A stretch of 64,000 nucleotides of DNA from Phyto melanocephala (taxonomy: Eukaryota > Arthropoda > Insecta > Diptera > Rhinophoridae), in the NCBI GenBank assembly GCA_941918925.1, contig OW799235.1:42328201-42392200 (forward strand), given 5' to 3'. Position numbers and translations under genes: made by a program. Shown here in pieces: positions 11,864-25,310 of the stretch; position 1 is the stretch's first letter; each line of letters starts with the position of its first letter. A model generated the notes under the pieces. That model searched no databases, was not told where the DNA came from, and was given only the letters and a program-made list of their open reading frames with translations.

Positions 11864-12489
11864 AAAGTATAAAAAATATTTTTTTAGTTTAATACCAGTA
11901 CATAATATTTTCTTTTACAGTTTTACACAACCAACGGGATCGAGTTACAGACTGGGCTAGTAAAATCTTGCAAATCTGTTCTAAAATTGCAACAAAAAAT
12001 AAAATATATAATGGGCCTTATTATTCATTCCGTTTCGCGATTATGGAAAGCATTTTCTGGCGAATTTTTTTTACCAACAGATGAAAAAATATCAACTTAT
12101 TATTATTAACAACAGGGATTTCAAGTCTTCTTTGCATAAAGCTAATATCGATATTTCTTTCCATTTAATTTTCCTTTCCGTGCGGAACCAATAATACGAC
12201 CCATTATTTTATTGTTAAACACAAAATAAAACTTTATTTTCAATAGCTTGACACTTTATATGTATGTATGTATAGGAAAAAAATCTATACATCAATATAA
12301 TTTAAATATTCTATGTAAAAATAATATATTTAATAAAATACTGCTGGTTTGTCTTATAAATTTTCAATGTTAAACATTAAATTTACTTATTTTTATTTAC
12401 CAATAAAAAAGTTAATTTTATGAAAGTGGTCAATTTCTATTGTTTTTGTTGATGTTTTCTTAGGCTGATTTATGATTAAATTTCTTTTT
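11864..12489. other. 3' flank of the recombinase-like gene with a second MITE-like element
   Basis: An AATAAA at 11998-12003 could serve as the poly(A) signal. A second acceptor-like tract (ttttcttttacag, near 11911) lies downstream of the stop and may be fortuitous. 12010-12205 has imperfect terminal inverted repeats: AATGGGCCTTATTATTCATT on the left, with CCAATAATACGACCCATT on the right. The remainder to 12489 is AT-rich without ORFs. Confidence 0.4.
12010..12205. mobile_element. Short TIR element (MITE-like)
   Basis: Imperfect inverted ends of about 30 bp (AATGGGCCTTATTATT against the inverse of AATAATACGACCCATT) enclose ~140 bp of non-coding sequence. The flanks are A/T-only, so a duplication cannot be recognised. 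Confidence 0.45.
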
Positions 12490-15400
12490 CCATTTTTGGA
12501 ATGCTACACATATGACGCTATAAAGATGTGGTGACCTAAGGACCACTTAATGACACTGCGTTAGTGTTATTTTTCAAATAATTTTGGAATTTTAGAAAAT
12601 TCAATAAAAAAAAAAAAACAATTAAATTTTATGACGAATTCTTGAGAAGATCATTGAACAAATGGTCATTTTTAGAATACTACACATATGACGCTATATA
12701 GATGTGGTGACCCAAGGACCACTTAATGACACTGCGTTAGTGTTATTTTTCAAATAATTTTGGAATTTTAGAAAATTTAATTTAAACAAAAAAATAATTA
12801 AATTTTAAGACGAATTCTTGAGAAGATCATTGAACAAATGGCCATTTTTGGAATGCTTCACATATGACGCTATATAGATGTGGTGACCCAAGGACCACTT
12901 AATGACACTGCGTTAGTGTTATTTTTCAAATAATTTTGGAATTTTAGAAAATTCAATTTCAAAAAAAAAAATAATTAAATTTTAAGACGAATTCTTGAGA
13001 AGATCATTGAACAAATGGTCATTTTTAGAATACTACACATATGACGCTATATAGATGTGGTGACCCAAGGACCACTTAATGACACTGCGTTAGTGTTATT
13101 TTTCAAATAATTTTGGAATTTTAGAAAATTTAATTAAAAAAAAAAATAATTAAATTTTAAGACGAATTCTTGAGAAGATCATTGAACAAACGGCCATTTT
13201 TGGAATGCTTCACATATGACGCTATATAGATGTGGTGACCCAAGGACCACTTAATGACACTGCGTTAGTGTTATTTTTCAAATAATTTTGGAATTTTAGA
13301 AAATTCAATTAAAAAAAAAAATTAAATTTAAAGACGAATTCTTGAGAAGATCATTGAACAAATGGCCATTTTTGGAATACTACACATATGACGCTATATA
13401 GATGTGGTGACCCAAGGACCACTTAATGACACTGCGTTAGTGTTATTTTTCAAATAATTTTGGAATTTTAGAAAATTCAATTAAAAAAAAAATTAAATTT
13501 AAAGACGAATTCTTGAGAAGATCATTGAACAAATGGCCATTTTTGGAATACTACACATATGACGCTATATAGATGTGGTGACCCAAGGACCACTTAATGA
13601 CACTGCGTTAGTGTTATTTTTCAAATAATTTTGGAATTTTAGAAAATTTAATTAAAAAAAAAAATAATTAAATTTTAAGACGAATTCTTGAGAAGATCAT
13701 TGAACAAACGGCCATTTTTGGAATGCTTCACATATGACGCTATATATATGTGGTGACCCAAGGACCACTTAATGACACTGCGTTAGTGTTATTTTTCAAA
13801 TAATTTTGGAATTTTAGAAAATTCAATTTCAAAAAAAAAATAATTAAATTTTAAGACGAATTCTTGAGAAGATCATTGAACAAATGGCCATTTTTGGAAT
13901 GCTTCACATATGACGCTATATAGATGTGGTGACCCAAGGACCACTTAATGACACTGCGTTAGTGTTATTTTTCAAATAATTTTGGAATTTTGGAAAATTT
14001 AATTTAAAAAAAAAAAATAATTAAATTTTAAGACGAATTCTTGAGAAGATCATTGAACAAATGGCCATTTTTAGAATGCTACACATATGACGCTATATAG
14101 ATGTGGTGACCCAAGGACCACTTAATGACACTGCGTTAGTGTTATTTTTCAAATAATTTTGGAATTTTAGAAAATTCAATTTAAACAAAAAATAATTAAA
14201 TTTTAAGACGAATTCTTGAGAAGATCATTGAACAAATGGTCATTTTTAGAATACTACACATATGACGCTATATAGATGTGGTGATCCAAGGACCACTTAA
14301 TGACACTGCGTTAGTGTTATTTTTCAAATAATTTTGGAATTTTAGAAAATTTAATTTAAAAAAAAAATTAAATTTTAAGACGAATTCTTGAGAAGATCAT
14401 TGAACAAATGGCCATTTTTGGAATGCTTCACATATGACGCTATATAGATGTGGTGACCCAAGGACCACTTAATGACACTGCGTTAGTGTTATTTTTCAAA
14501 TAATTTTTGAATTTTAGAAAACTCAATTTCAAAAAAAAAATAATTAAATTTTAAGACGAATTCTTGAGAAGATCATTGAACAAATGGCCATTTTTAGAAT
14601 GCTACACATATGACGCTATATAGATGTGGTGACCCAAGGACCACTTAATGACACTGCGTTAGTGTTATTTTTCAAATAATTTTGGAATTTTAGAAAATTC
14701 AATTAAAAAAAAAATTAAATTTAAAGACGAATTCTTGAGAAGATCATTGAACAAATGGCCATTTTTGGAATACTACACATATGACGCTATATAGATGTGG
14801 TGACCCAAGGACCACTTAATGACACTGCGTTAGTGTTATTTTTCAAATAATTTTGGAATTTTAGAAAATTCAATTAAAAAAAAAAATTAAATTTAAAGAC
14901 GAATTCTTGAGAAGATCATTGAACAAATGGCCATTTTTGGAATACTACACATATGACGCTATATAGATGTGGTGACCCAAGGACCACTTAATGACACTGC
15001 GTTAGTGTTATTTTTCAAATAATTTTGGAATTTTAGAAAATTTAATTAAAAAAAAAAATAATTAAATTTTAAGACGAATTCTTGAGAAGATCATTGAACA
15101 AACGGCCATTTTTGGAATGCTTCACATATGACGCTATATAGATGTGGTGACCCAAGGACCACTTAATGACACTGCGTTAGTGTTATTTTTCAAATAATTT
15201 TGGAATTTTAGAAAATTCAATTAAAAAAAAAAATTAAATTTAAAGACGAATTCTTGAGAAGATCATTGAACAAATGGCCATTTTTGGAATACTACACATA
15301 TGACGCTATATAGATGTGGTGACCCAAGGACCACTTAATGACACTGCGTTAGTGTTATTTTTCAAATAATTTTGGAATTTTAGAAAATTCAATTAAAAAA

Positions 15401-18400
15401 AAAATTAAATTTAAAGACGAATTCTTGAGAAGATCATTGAACAAATGGCCATTTTTGGAATACTACACATATGACGCTATATAGATGTGGTGACCCAAGG
15501 ACCACTTAATGACACTGCGTTAGTGTTATTTTTCAAATAATTTTGGAATTTTAGAAAATTTAATTAAAAAAAAAAATAATTAAATTTTAAGACGAATTCT
15601 TGAGAAGATCATTGAACAAACGGCCATTTTTGGAATGCTTCACATATGACGCTATATAGATGTGGTGACCCAAGGACCACTTAATGACACTGCGTTAGTG
15701 TTATTTTTCAAATAATTTTGGAATTTTAGAAAATTCAATTAAAAAAAAAAATTAAATTTAAAGACGAATTCTTGAGAAGATCATTGAACAAATGGCCATT
15801 TTTGGAATGCTTCACATATGACGCTATATAGATGTGGTGACCCAAGGACCACTTAATGACACTGCGTTAGTGTTATTTTTCAAATAATTTTTGAATTTTA
15901 GAAAACTCAATTTCAAAAAAAAAATAATTAAATTTTAAGACGAATTCTTGAGAAGATCATTGAACAAATGGCCATTTTTAGAATGCTACACATATGACGC
16001 TATATAGATGTGGTGACCCAAGGACCACTTAATGACACTGCGTTAGTGTTATTTTTCAAATAATTTTGGAATTTTAGAAAATTCAATTTCAAAAAAAAAA
16101 ATAATTAAATTTTAAGACGAATTCTTGAGAAGATCATTGAACAAATGGTCATTTTTAGAATACTACACATATGACGCTATATAGATGTGGTGACCCAAGG
16201 ACCACTTAATGACACTGCGTTAGTGTTATTTTTCAAATAATTTTGGAATTTTACAAATGAACAAATGGCCATTTTTGGAATACTACACATATGACGCTAT
16301 ATAGATGTGGTGACCCAAGGACCACTTAATGACACTGCGTTAGTGTTATTTTTCAAATAATTTTGGAATTTTAGAAAATTCAATTAAAAAAAAAAATTAA
16401 ATTTAAAGACGAATTCTTGAGAAGATCATTGAACAAATGGCCATTTTTGGAATACTACACATATGACGCTATATAGATGTGGTGACCCAAGGACCACTTA
16501 ATGACACTGCGTTAGTGTTATTTTTCAAATAATTTTGGAATTTTAGAAAATTCAATTTAAAAAAAAAAAATAATTAAATTTTAAAACGAATTCTTGAGAA
16601 GATCATTGAACAAATGGCCATTTTTAGAATGCTACACATATGATGCTATATAGATGTGGTGACCCAAGGACCACTTAATGACACTGCGTTAGTGTTATTT
16701 TTCAAATAATTTTGGAATTTTAGAAAATTCAATTTCAAAAAAAAAAATAATTAAATTTTAAGACGAATTCTTGAGAAGATCATTGAACAAATGGTCATTT
16801 TTAGAATACTACACATATGACGCTATATAGATGTGGTGACCCAAGGACCACTTAATGACACTGCGTTAGTGTTATTTTTCAAATAATTTTGGAATTTTAG
16901 AAAATTCAATTTCAAAAAAAAAATAATTAAATTTTAAGACGAATTCTTGAGAAGATCATTGAACAAATGGCCATTTTTAGAATGCTACACATATGACGCT
17001 ATATAGATGTGGTGACCCAAGGACCACTTGATGACACTGCGTTAGTGTTATTTTTCAAATAATTTTGGAATTTTAGAAAATTCAATTTAAACAAAAAATA
17101 ATTAAATTTTAAGACGAATTCTTGAGAAGATCATTGAACAAATGGCCATTTTTAGAATGCTACACATATGACGCTATATAGATGTGGTGATCCAAGGACC
17201 ACTTAATGACACTGCGTTAGTGTTATTTTTCAAATAATTTTGGAATTTTAGAAAATTTAATTTAAAAAAAAAATTAAATTTTAAGACGAATTCTTGAGAA
17301 GATCATTGAACAAATGGCCATTTTTGGAATGCTTCACATATGACGCTATATAGATGCGGTGACCCAAGGACCACTTAATGACACTGCGTTAGTGTTATTT
17401 TTCAAATAATTTTGGAATTTTAGAAAATTTAATTTAAAAAAAAAAAAATTAAATTTTAAGACGAATTCTTGAGATCATTGAACAAATGGCCATTTTTGGA
17501 ATGCTTCACATATGACGCTATATAGATGTGGTGACCCAAGGACCACTTAATGAGACTGCGTTAGTGTTATTTTTCAAATAATTTTGGAATTTTAGAAAAC
17601 TCAATTTCAAAAAAAAAAATAATTAAATTTTAAGACGAATTCTTGAGAAGATCATTGAACAAATGGCCATTTTTGGAATGCTACACATATGACGCTATAT
17701 AGATGTGGTGACCCAAGGACCACTTAATGAGACTGCGTTAGTGTTATTTTTCAAATAATTTTGGAATTTTAGAAAACTCAATTTCAAAAAAAAAAATAAT
17801 TAAATTTTAAGACGAATTCTTGAGAAGATCATTGAACAAATGGCCATTTTTGGAATGCTTCACATATGACGCTATATAGATGTGGTGACCCAAGGACCAC
17901 TTAATGAGACTGCGTAAGTGTTATTTTTCAAATAATTTTGGAATTTTAGAAAACTCAATTTCAAAAAAAAAAATAATTAAATTTTAAGACGAATTCTTGA
18001 GAAGATCATTGAACAAATGGCCATTTTTGGAATGCTTCACATATGACGCTATATAGATGTGGTGACCCAAGGACCACTTAATGAGACTGCGTTAGTGTTA
18101 TTTTTCAAATAATTTTGGAATTTTGGAAAATTTAATTTAAAAAAAAAAAATAATTAAATTTTAAGACGAATTCTTGAGAAGATCATTGAACAAATGGCCA
18201 TTTTTAGAATGCTACACATATGACGCTATATAGATGTGGTGACCCAAGGACCACTTAATGACACTGCGTTAGTGTTATTTTTCAAATAATTTTGGAATTT
18301 TAGAAAATTCAATTTAAACAAAAAATAATTAAATTTTAAGACGAATTCTTGAGAAGATCATTGAACAAATGGTCATTTTTAGAATACTACACATATGACG

Positions 18401-21400
18401 CTATATAGATGTGGTGATCCAAGGACCACTTAATGACACTGCGTTAGTGTTATTTTTCAAATAATTTTGGAATTTTAGAAAATTTAATTTAAAAAAAAAA
18501 TTAAATTTTAAGACGAATTCTTGAGAAGATCATTGAACAAATGGCCATTTTTGGAATGCTTCACATATGACGCTATATAGATGTGGTGACCCAAGGACCA
18601 CTTAATGACACTGCGTTAGTGTTATTTTTCAAATAATTTTTGAATTTTAGAAAACTCAATTTCAAAAAAAAAATAATTAAATTTTAAGACGAATTCTTGA
18701 GAAGATCATTGAACAAATGGCCATTTTTAGAATGCTACACATATGACGCTATATAGATGTGGTGACCCAAGGACCACTTAATGACACTGCGTTAGTGTTA
18801 TTTTTCAAATAATTTTGGAATTTTAGAAAACTCAATTTCAAAAAAAAAAAAAATTAAATTTTAAGACGAATTCTTGAGAAGATCATTGAACAAATGGCCA
18901 TTTTTAGAATACTACACATATGACGCTATATAGATGCGGTGACCCAAGGACCACTTAATGACACTGCGTTAGTGTTATTTTTCAAATAATTTTGGAATTT
19001 TAGAAAATTTAATTTAAAAAAAAAATAATTAAATTTTAAGAGGAATTCTTGAGAAGATCATTGAACAAATGGCCATTTTTGGAATGCTTCACATATGACG
19101 CTATATAGATGTGGTGACCCAAGGACCACTTAATGACACTGCGTTAGTGTTATTTTTCAAATAATTTTGAAATTTTAGATAATTCAATTTAAAAAAAAAA
19201 AAATAATCAAATTTTATGACGAATTCTTGAGAAGATCATTGAAAAAATGGCCATTTTTGGAATGCTACACATATGACGCTATATAGATGTGGTGACCCAA
19301 GGACCACTTAATGACACTGCTCTAGTGTTATATTTGAAATAATTTTGGAATTTAAGGAAATTGAATTTAAAAAAAAAATAATTAAATTTTAAGACGAATT
19401 CTTGAGAAGATCATTGAACAAATGGCCATTTTTAGAATGCTACACATATGACGCTATATAGATGTGGTGACCCAAGGACCACTAAATGACACTGCGTTAG
19501 TGTTATTTTTCAAATAATTTTGGAATTTTAGAAAATTCAATTTCAAAAAAAAAAATAATTAAATTTTAAGACGAATTCTTGAGAAGATCATTGAACAAAT
19601 GGCCATTTTTAGAATGCTACACATATGACGCTATATAGATGTGGTGACCCAAGGACCACTTAATGACACTGCGTTAGTGTCATTTTTCAAATAATTTTGG
19701 AATTTTAGAAAATTTAATTTAAAAAAAAAATAATTAAATTTTAAGACGAATTCTTGAGAAGATCATTGAACAAATGGCCATTTTTGGAATGCTTCACATA
19801 TGACGCTATATAGATGTGGTGACCCAAGGACCACTTAATGACACTGCGTTAGTTTTATTTTTCAAATAATTTTGGAATTTTAGAAAATTCAATTTCAAAA
19901 AAAAAAAATAATTAAATTTTAAGACGAATTCTTGAGAAGATCATTGAACAAATGGTCATTTTTAGAATACCACACATATGACGCTATATAGATGTGGTGA
20001 TCCAAGGACCACTTAATGACACTGCGTTAGTGTTATTTTTCAAATAATTTTGGAATTTTAGAAAATTTAATTTAAAAAAAAATTAAATTTTAAGACGAAT
20101 TCTTGAGAAGATCATTGAACAAATGGCCATTTTTGGAATGCTTCACATATGACGCTATATAGATGCGGTGACCCAAGGACCACTTAATGACACTGCGTTA
20201 GTGTTATTTTTCAAATAATTTTGGAATTTTAGAAAATTTAATTAAAAAAAAAAATAATTAAATTTTAAGACGAATTCTTGAGAAGATCATTGAACAAATG
20301 GCCATTTTTAGAATGCTACACATATGACGCTATATAGATGTGGTGACCCAAGGACCACTTAATGACACTGCGTTAGTGTCATTTTTCAAATAATTTTGGA
20401 ATTTTAGAAAATTTAATTTAAAAAAAAAATAATTAAATTTTAAGACGAATTCTTGAGAAGATCATTGAACAAATGGCCATTTTTGGAATGCTTCACATAT
20501 GACGCTATATAGATGTGGTGACCCAAGGACCACTTAATGACACTGCGTTAGTGTTATTTTTCAAATAATTTTGGAATTTTAGAAAACTCAATTTCAAAAA
20601 AAAAAATAATTAAATTTTAAGACGAATTCTTGAGAAGATCATTGAACAAATGGCCATTTTTGAAATGCTTCACATATGACGCTATATAGATGTGGTGATC
20701 CAAGGACCACTTAATGACACTGCGTTAGTGTTATTTTTCAAATAATTTTGGAATTTTAGAAAATTTAATTTAAAAAAAAAAATTAAATTTTAAGACGAAT
20801 TCTTGAGAAGATCATTGAACAAATGGTCATTTTTAGAATGCTACACATATGACGCTATATAGATGTGGTGACCCAAGGACCACTTAATGACACTGCGTTA
20901 GTGTTATTTTTCAAATAATTTTGGAATTTTAGAAAATTTAATTTAAAAAAAAAAATAATTAAATTTTAAGACGAATTCTTGAGAAGATCATTGAACAAAT
21001 GGCCATTTTTGGAATGCTTCACATATGACGCTATATAGATGCGGTGACCCAAGGACCACTTAATGACACTGCGTTAGTGTTATTTTTCAAATAATTTTGG
21101 AATTTTAGAAAATTCAATTTAAAAAAAAAAATTAAATTTAAAGACGAATTCTTGAGAAGATCATTGAACAAATGGCCATTTTTGGAATGGAAATAATTTT
21201 GGAATTTTAGAAAATTCAATTTAAAAAAAAAAATAATTAAATTTTAAGACGAATTCTTGAGAAGATCATTGAACAAATGGCCATTTTTAGAATGCTACAC
21301 ATATGACGCTATATAGATGTGGTGACCCAAGGACCACTTAATGACACTGCGTTAGTGTTATTTTTCAAATAATTTTGAAATTTTAGATAATTCAATTTAA

Positions 21401-21475
21401 AAAAAAAAAAATAATCAAATTTTATGACGAATTCTTGAGAAGATCATTGAACAAATGGCCATTTTTAGAATGCTA
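12490..21475 (+). repeat. 176-bp satellite DNA, about 51 tandem copies
   Basis: Unit landmarks are CACATATGACGCTATATAGA, GGTGACCCAAGGACCACTTA, ACTGCGTTAGTG, then an A-run of variable length and GACGAATTCTTGAGAAG with an EcoRI site. CACATATG recurs at 12507, 12683, 12859 and 13036, giving a 176-177-bp period. Units are very similar. They differ mainly in A-run length and in a few diagnostic sites (GGCC/GGTC, TTGGAATG/TTAGAATA, CTTCAC/CTACAC). The first units (from 12490) and the last complete ones (near 19200-19370 and 21300-21475) are the most divergent, as expected at array edges. Nothing in it is coding. Confidence 0.97.
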
Positions 21476-22057
21476 CAATCTATAATTATAATGTAATTTT
21501 TTAATATATTCTTAAAAATGATCTGCGAAGCATGTCAAAATATTGGAATTTAAAAACAACTCTTTAAAAATTATGAAACATACAAAATTTAATGAGTACA
21601 AAAGGGCAGCAATACTTATTTAACAATATCAGAAATTTGTTTTTTGAAATAATAAAATTGACATCTCTGGTTGTTACTAATATGCAATAATCCGTTATAA
21701 AAAAGTGTTGCATGTTTTCATCAACATATAACATAGAATTTTCGATGCTTGTGTTTATTTGAATAACATCATACAAATGTGCAATATGTGGTGTAGCAGG
21801 GTGGTTGTATTGTAGTACTGTTAATCGGTAGGTCTGCTGTTCGAGCCCTGTTGGGGCCAATTTTATTGTTGGTTTTTTTTTTTGGTTTTCTATTTTAATA
21901 TTACAATATTCTGTAATTTTTGTTAATTAAAAACAAATTGGATTTATCATATGATTATTACTTAGTTAATATTGTTATCTAAGATACAAAACAACGTATC
22001 ATCAAAAAAGTAAGGAAAATTAGTTTTTAATTAAAAACAAAAATAATGTTTTTTTTG
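21476..22057. other. AT-rich spacer with a tRNA-like segment
   Basis: The only structured element I see is the tRNA-like block at 21788-21860. The rest is low-complexity and lacks convincing ORFs. Confidence 0.3.
21788..21860 (+). other. tRNA-like sequence (degenerate; possible SINE head)
   Basis: A box-B-like GTTCGAGCCC (about 21839-21848) follows a box-A-like GTAGCAGGGTGG by about 45 bp, a typical Pol III internal-promoter spacing. I cannot pair an acceptor stem, so it is not called as a functional tRNA. Confidence 0.3.
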
Positions 22058-24155
22058 TATGTAAGTGCCGAATCTTATATACCCTTTACTGCCTTTTATA
22101 CGTAGGCATGTTAACAATTCAACAGTAACGCCGTCTTGGATTCTTAATTTGTTTAAAATTTACTGTCCTCTACTACTCAAGGCCTTATTTTTGATAACCA
22201 TATTTATGTAGTTAAAAACACTACCTAGTTGTATTTTACTAGTCAAGTCATTTTATTTATAACATTACTTCCATCTTATCGTAAAAATTGTTAAATTAAT
22301 GATAGGAAATTTTTCATTAAGGCATTATTCTTCAAATAATATGATTTTAAAATTTAAGTCCTGCCGAAATTGGATTTGGAAAAGTATTTTTAAAGGAATT
22401 TTCCAAAAATGACGGGTATTGAAATTGTAAAAGCCTTTTTATTAATAAAAATAAATTTGTTACCTATAACTTATTTGGAAAAATTACTCCTTTTTTGACA
22501 TTTTTCCAAAGAGTGATTTTTAAAGATTAAACTTAAAAAAAACAACCTAACAAAATAAATTAAAAAAAAAAACTTAATAAAAACCATTATGTAAAATAAC
22601 TTAAATTTTTTTTTTTTTAAAGCAAGCTCTATTAATTCTGTTTTAAAGTCATAAAGTCAGAAAATTCTCAGGAACATCTTTTAACGTCATCATTTAAAAA
22701 CAAGTTTCTTTTCACTACACTAACTTATTATGTTCAATAAAATTCAAATTATATTTTTTGTAGTTTTCTATGTTTTTAGATCATCTTTAGGGATATATTA
22801 TAGTTTAAAAAACTTTTTGTTAAAGCAGCTTTCTTTTAAATTCTGTGTTATACCTAAGGTGCTAAATTTTTTCCAGAAGTTTCTTAGGAATATTTTTTTA
22901 TGTCGTTATTTAAAAACAAGTAACTTTTCACTACTGTAACTTTTTAAGGAAACTTTATTCTAACTTTAGTTTAACTACTAAAAAACAGTTCTTATATGAG
23001 CTTTACAAAAAAAAAAAAAAAAAAAACAATTTGATCTTGCAGTTTCAATCCAGACGTGTGAGACATATATTCAAATACTCTCAAAAAAAATCATAGTTGT
23101 AGTAATCATAATTTCAAAACAACATGCAGTTATTAAATTGTATGGTTTTTGCTAAAACGTATAATTGTTGTAAGTTATCATTATTATGTTTACTTAAAGC
23201 ATTATCAATTATCATTCAGTACTCCTTTTAAAATTTTTGTATATATGTATGCATTTTTTCTTATTATTTCCGACGCCATCCTAGATTTTTAATTTTTACA
23301 TAGTTAACAGTATTCTACTAGTCAGGCCCTTTCATTTAATACCGATATTTTGCGAATTAATGTGGACAAAGCCGTTATTATTATATTTGACATATTTATT
23401 TACCATTTTACTTAGACCACCATCTTGGATTTTTAGTTTTCCATAATTTACTGTATTTAACTGGTCAATTCCCTTTCATTTGATACTAATATTTTACATT
23501 TTAAAATACTAGATTTTACCCATATATAAATTTGTTTTCCGCCATTTTGTAGTGGCGACCATCATGAATATTAATTTTTTTTATAGTGCCTTATAATGCG
23601 CTAATGAAGTCCTATCAGATGATACTAATATTGACTCTCTCGGTTGTCTAGAAGCTGAAAAAATTTGATTTTCGTTTGTAAGTTTTTTGAATATATATTA
23701 AATGTGCCTATAGCTTTAACAATTATAGCCCGATTTATCCAAAAATTTTCACCAATATCTGTAGAGATATATTATATCTGCAAATAATAGCAAAGGTACC
23801 CATAAATTTTTCTATGGCTGAAAAATTTTAATTTTTTTGGTAAAAATATGGAAAAAAAGGTGCAGTCGTTTTTATTTTTGACCATATCTCAGAAAGTTAT
23901 GGGGTGATTGTGTTGAATTTCAATAGCGATACATTCCAAAAGATTAATACCATACACAGGTCTGAGGAACATGTGGTTGTTTCTAAAAGTTGATTGCAAC
24001 AAACATACGGACAGACGGACATAGCCTAAACGACTCCTCTATTCATAAACTTTCAGAAAATATATACTTTATGGGATCGGAAATTAATATTGTAGAAAAT
24101 ACAAACAGAATGTCAAAGCTATATTTACCCTTGAACACCACAGGTGAAGGGTAAA
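22058..24155 (-). mobile_element. HINE copy C, with an internal ~0.95-kb interruption
   Basis: On the minus strand the 5' end is at 24155 (ACCCTTCACCTGTGGTGTTC) and the 3' end is near 22058 (AGGGTATATAAGATTCGGCA). Half of the terminal stem-loop is missing. The interior segments of copy A (such as 'gagagtcaatatt' and 'ccaagatgg') are recognisable at 23230-24150 and again at 22058-22270. The intervening 22270-23225 is foreign. It contains a degenerate ~200-bp direct duplication (around 22620-22735 and 22820-22945) and an A-run at 23008. I recognise no gene in it. Confidence 0.6.
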
Positions 24156-24620
24156 ACAAGTAAGTGTCACCATCATATACATAGATACAATGGTCACATT
24201 GTAGAGTATCATAGATTTCATATTTCATGTTGTACGGCATTTACTTTATTTCCAACACCCTCTTTGATTTTGAATTTTTACATAGTTAACTGTATTCTAC
24301 TAGTCATGATACTTATATTGATGGGGTTAAAAAAATGTTCGCCATTTTGTTTCAGACGCCACCTTTGATTTTACACTTTTTTAATAGTTTACTATATTCT
24401 ACTGGTCGAGCCCTTTCCTTTGATACCAACATTGTGGGGTTAAGGGGCACAAAGCCGTAACTACTATATGACTCATATATCCGCCAATTTATCTAGGGCG
24501 CCACCTTGGATTTTTAATTTTTTTAAATTTATATTTTTTTACATTTTAACTGTACTCTACTGGAAAATTCCTTTTGTTTGGCACCAATATTGAGGGAATT
24601 GAAGTGAGTACATTTTTAAA
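24156..24620 (-). mobile_element. HINE copy D, 3' half, fused to copy C
   Basis: Reading on the minus strand, the 3' portion of a HINE ends CTTACTTGTTTT and runs directly into the 5' end of copy C. The two are in direct head-to-tail tandem without a spacer. The stem-loop of D has been lost ('gatggtgacacttacttg'). The 5' part is missing beyond about 24620. Confidence 0.5.
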
Positions 24621-25044
24621 CGAGTATAAAAATATATGTAAGTAAAATTTTAAATTTGCAGTAAATCATTTGTTATTCTGGCTTAAAATCATTTATTCTA
24701 TTGTAAATAACATCGAAATAATTTAAAAAATTATTACAATTTAATTTAGAAAATGTTAATGTTTAATTTAAAAAATAGAATAAATAAAATATATAAAGTT
24801 CGAATAAATATTAATTTATAATTATATAAAATAATTATTAAAAAAATATATAAAAAAAATGCGTGAAAAACAGACTTCCCATGGGAATTGAACACGTGCG
24901 CACAACGTAACAAACCACCAGCCAAACCTCATGACTATTAAACCAACAATACTACAACTGTGATTAAGCTATTATAATAAACAGCACCAAGACAGGGAAC
25001 TATTTATAAAGTGTGGCAATAAATTTTTGAGTTTACGTAATGCT
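24621..25044. other. AT-rich spacer with a minus-strand tRNA-like segment
   Basis: 24880-24965, read on the minus strand, has a box-B-like GTTCAATTCCC preceded by 'tagtcatgaggtttggctgg', suggesting a degenerate tRNA-derived unit. The remainder has no ORF or repeat I can name. Confidence 0.3.
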
Positions 25045-25237
25045 TGGTTTAAGGTCAGGTCCCAAAAGCATGCGTATCGTATATGCATGTTCTAAAAACA
25101 TGCGTTGTTTACTAAAACCGATTTTTAAAAGGAATAGGGTTACTATATAGTAAAATATTTCGGAATTCTAATAAAACACGATCAAAATATGTAAATAACT
25201 GAACAAAAAGTGAGAATTTTCACTGACCTTAAACCAT
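25045..25237. mobile_element. Short MITE-like element
   Basis: TGGTTTAAGGTCAG at the left is matched inversely by CTGACCTTAAACCA at the right, enclosing ~165 bp of non-coding sequence with several ATGCAT-like palindromes. The target duplication is not certain. Confidence 0.45.
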
Positions 25238-25245
25238 GCAATATG

Positions 25246-25248
<3 letters not shown>

Positions 25249-25307
<59 letters not shown>

Positions 25308-25310
25308 TAT
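25249..25310. repeat. (TA)n microsatellite
   Basis: An almost pure AT dinucleotide run of about 55 bases, interrupted near its right end. The Tyr/Ile-repeat reading frame across it is not a gene. Confidence 0.95.

Noticed and set aside
12490..21475. CRISPR-like regular repetition
   Set aside because: Units are 176 bp and contiguous, with no unique spacers, and the DNA is eukaryotic. It is satellite DNA.
21564..21860. 98-codon minus-strand frame
   Set aside because: It is antisense to the tRNA-like block and AT-rich flank, with no recognisable domain.
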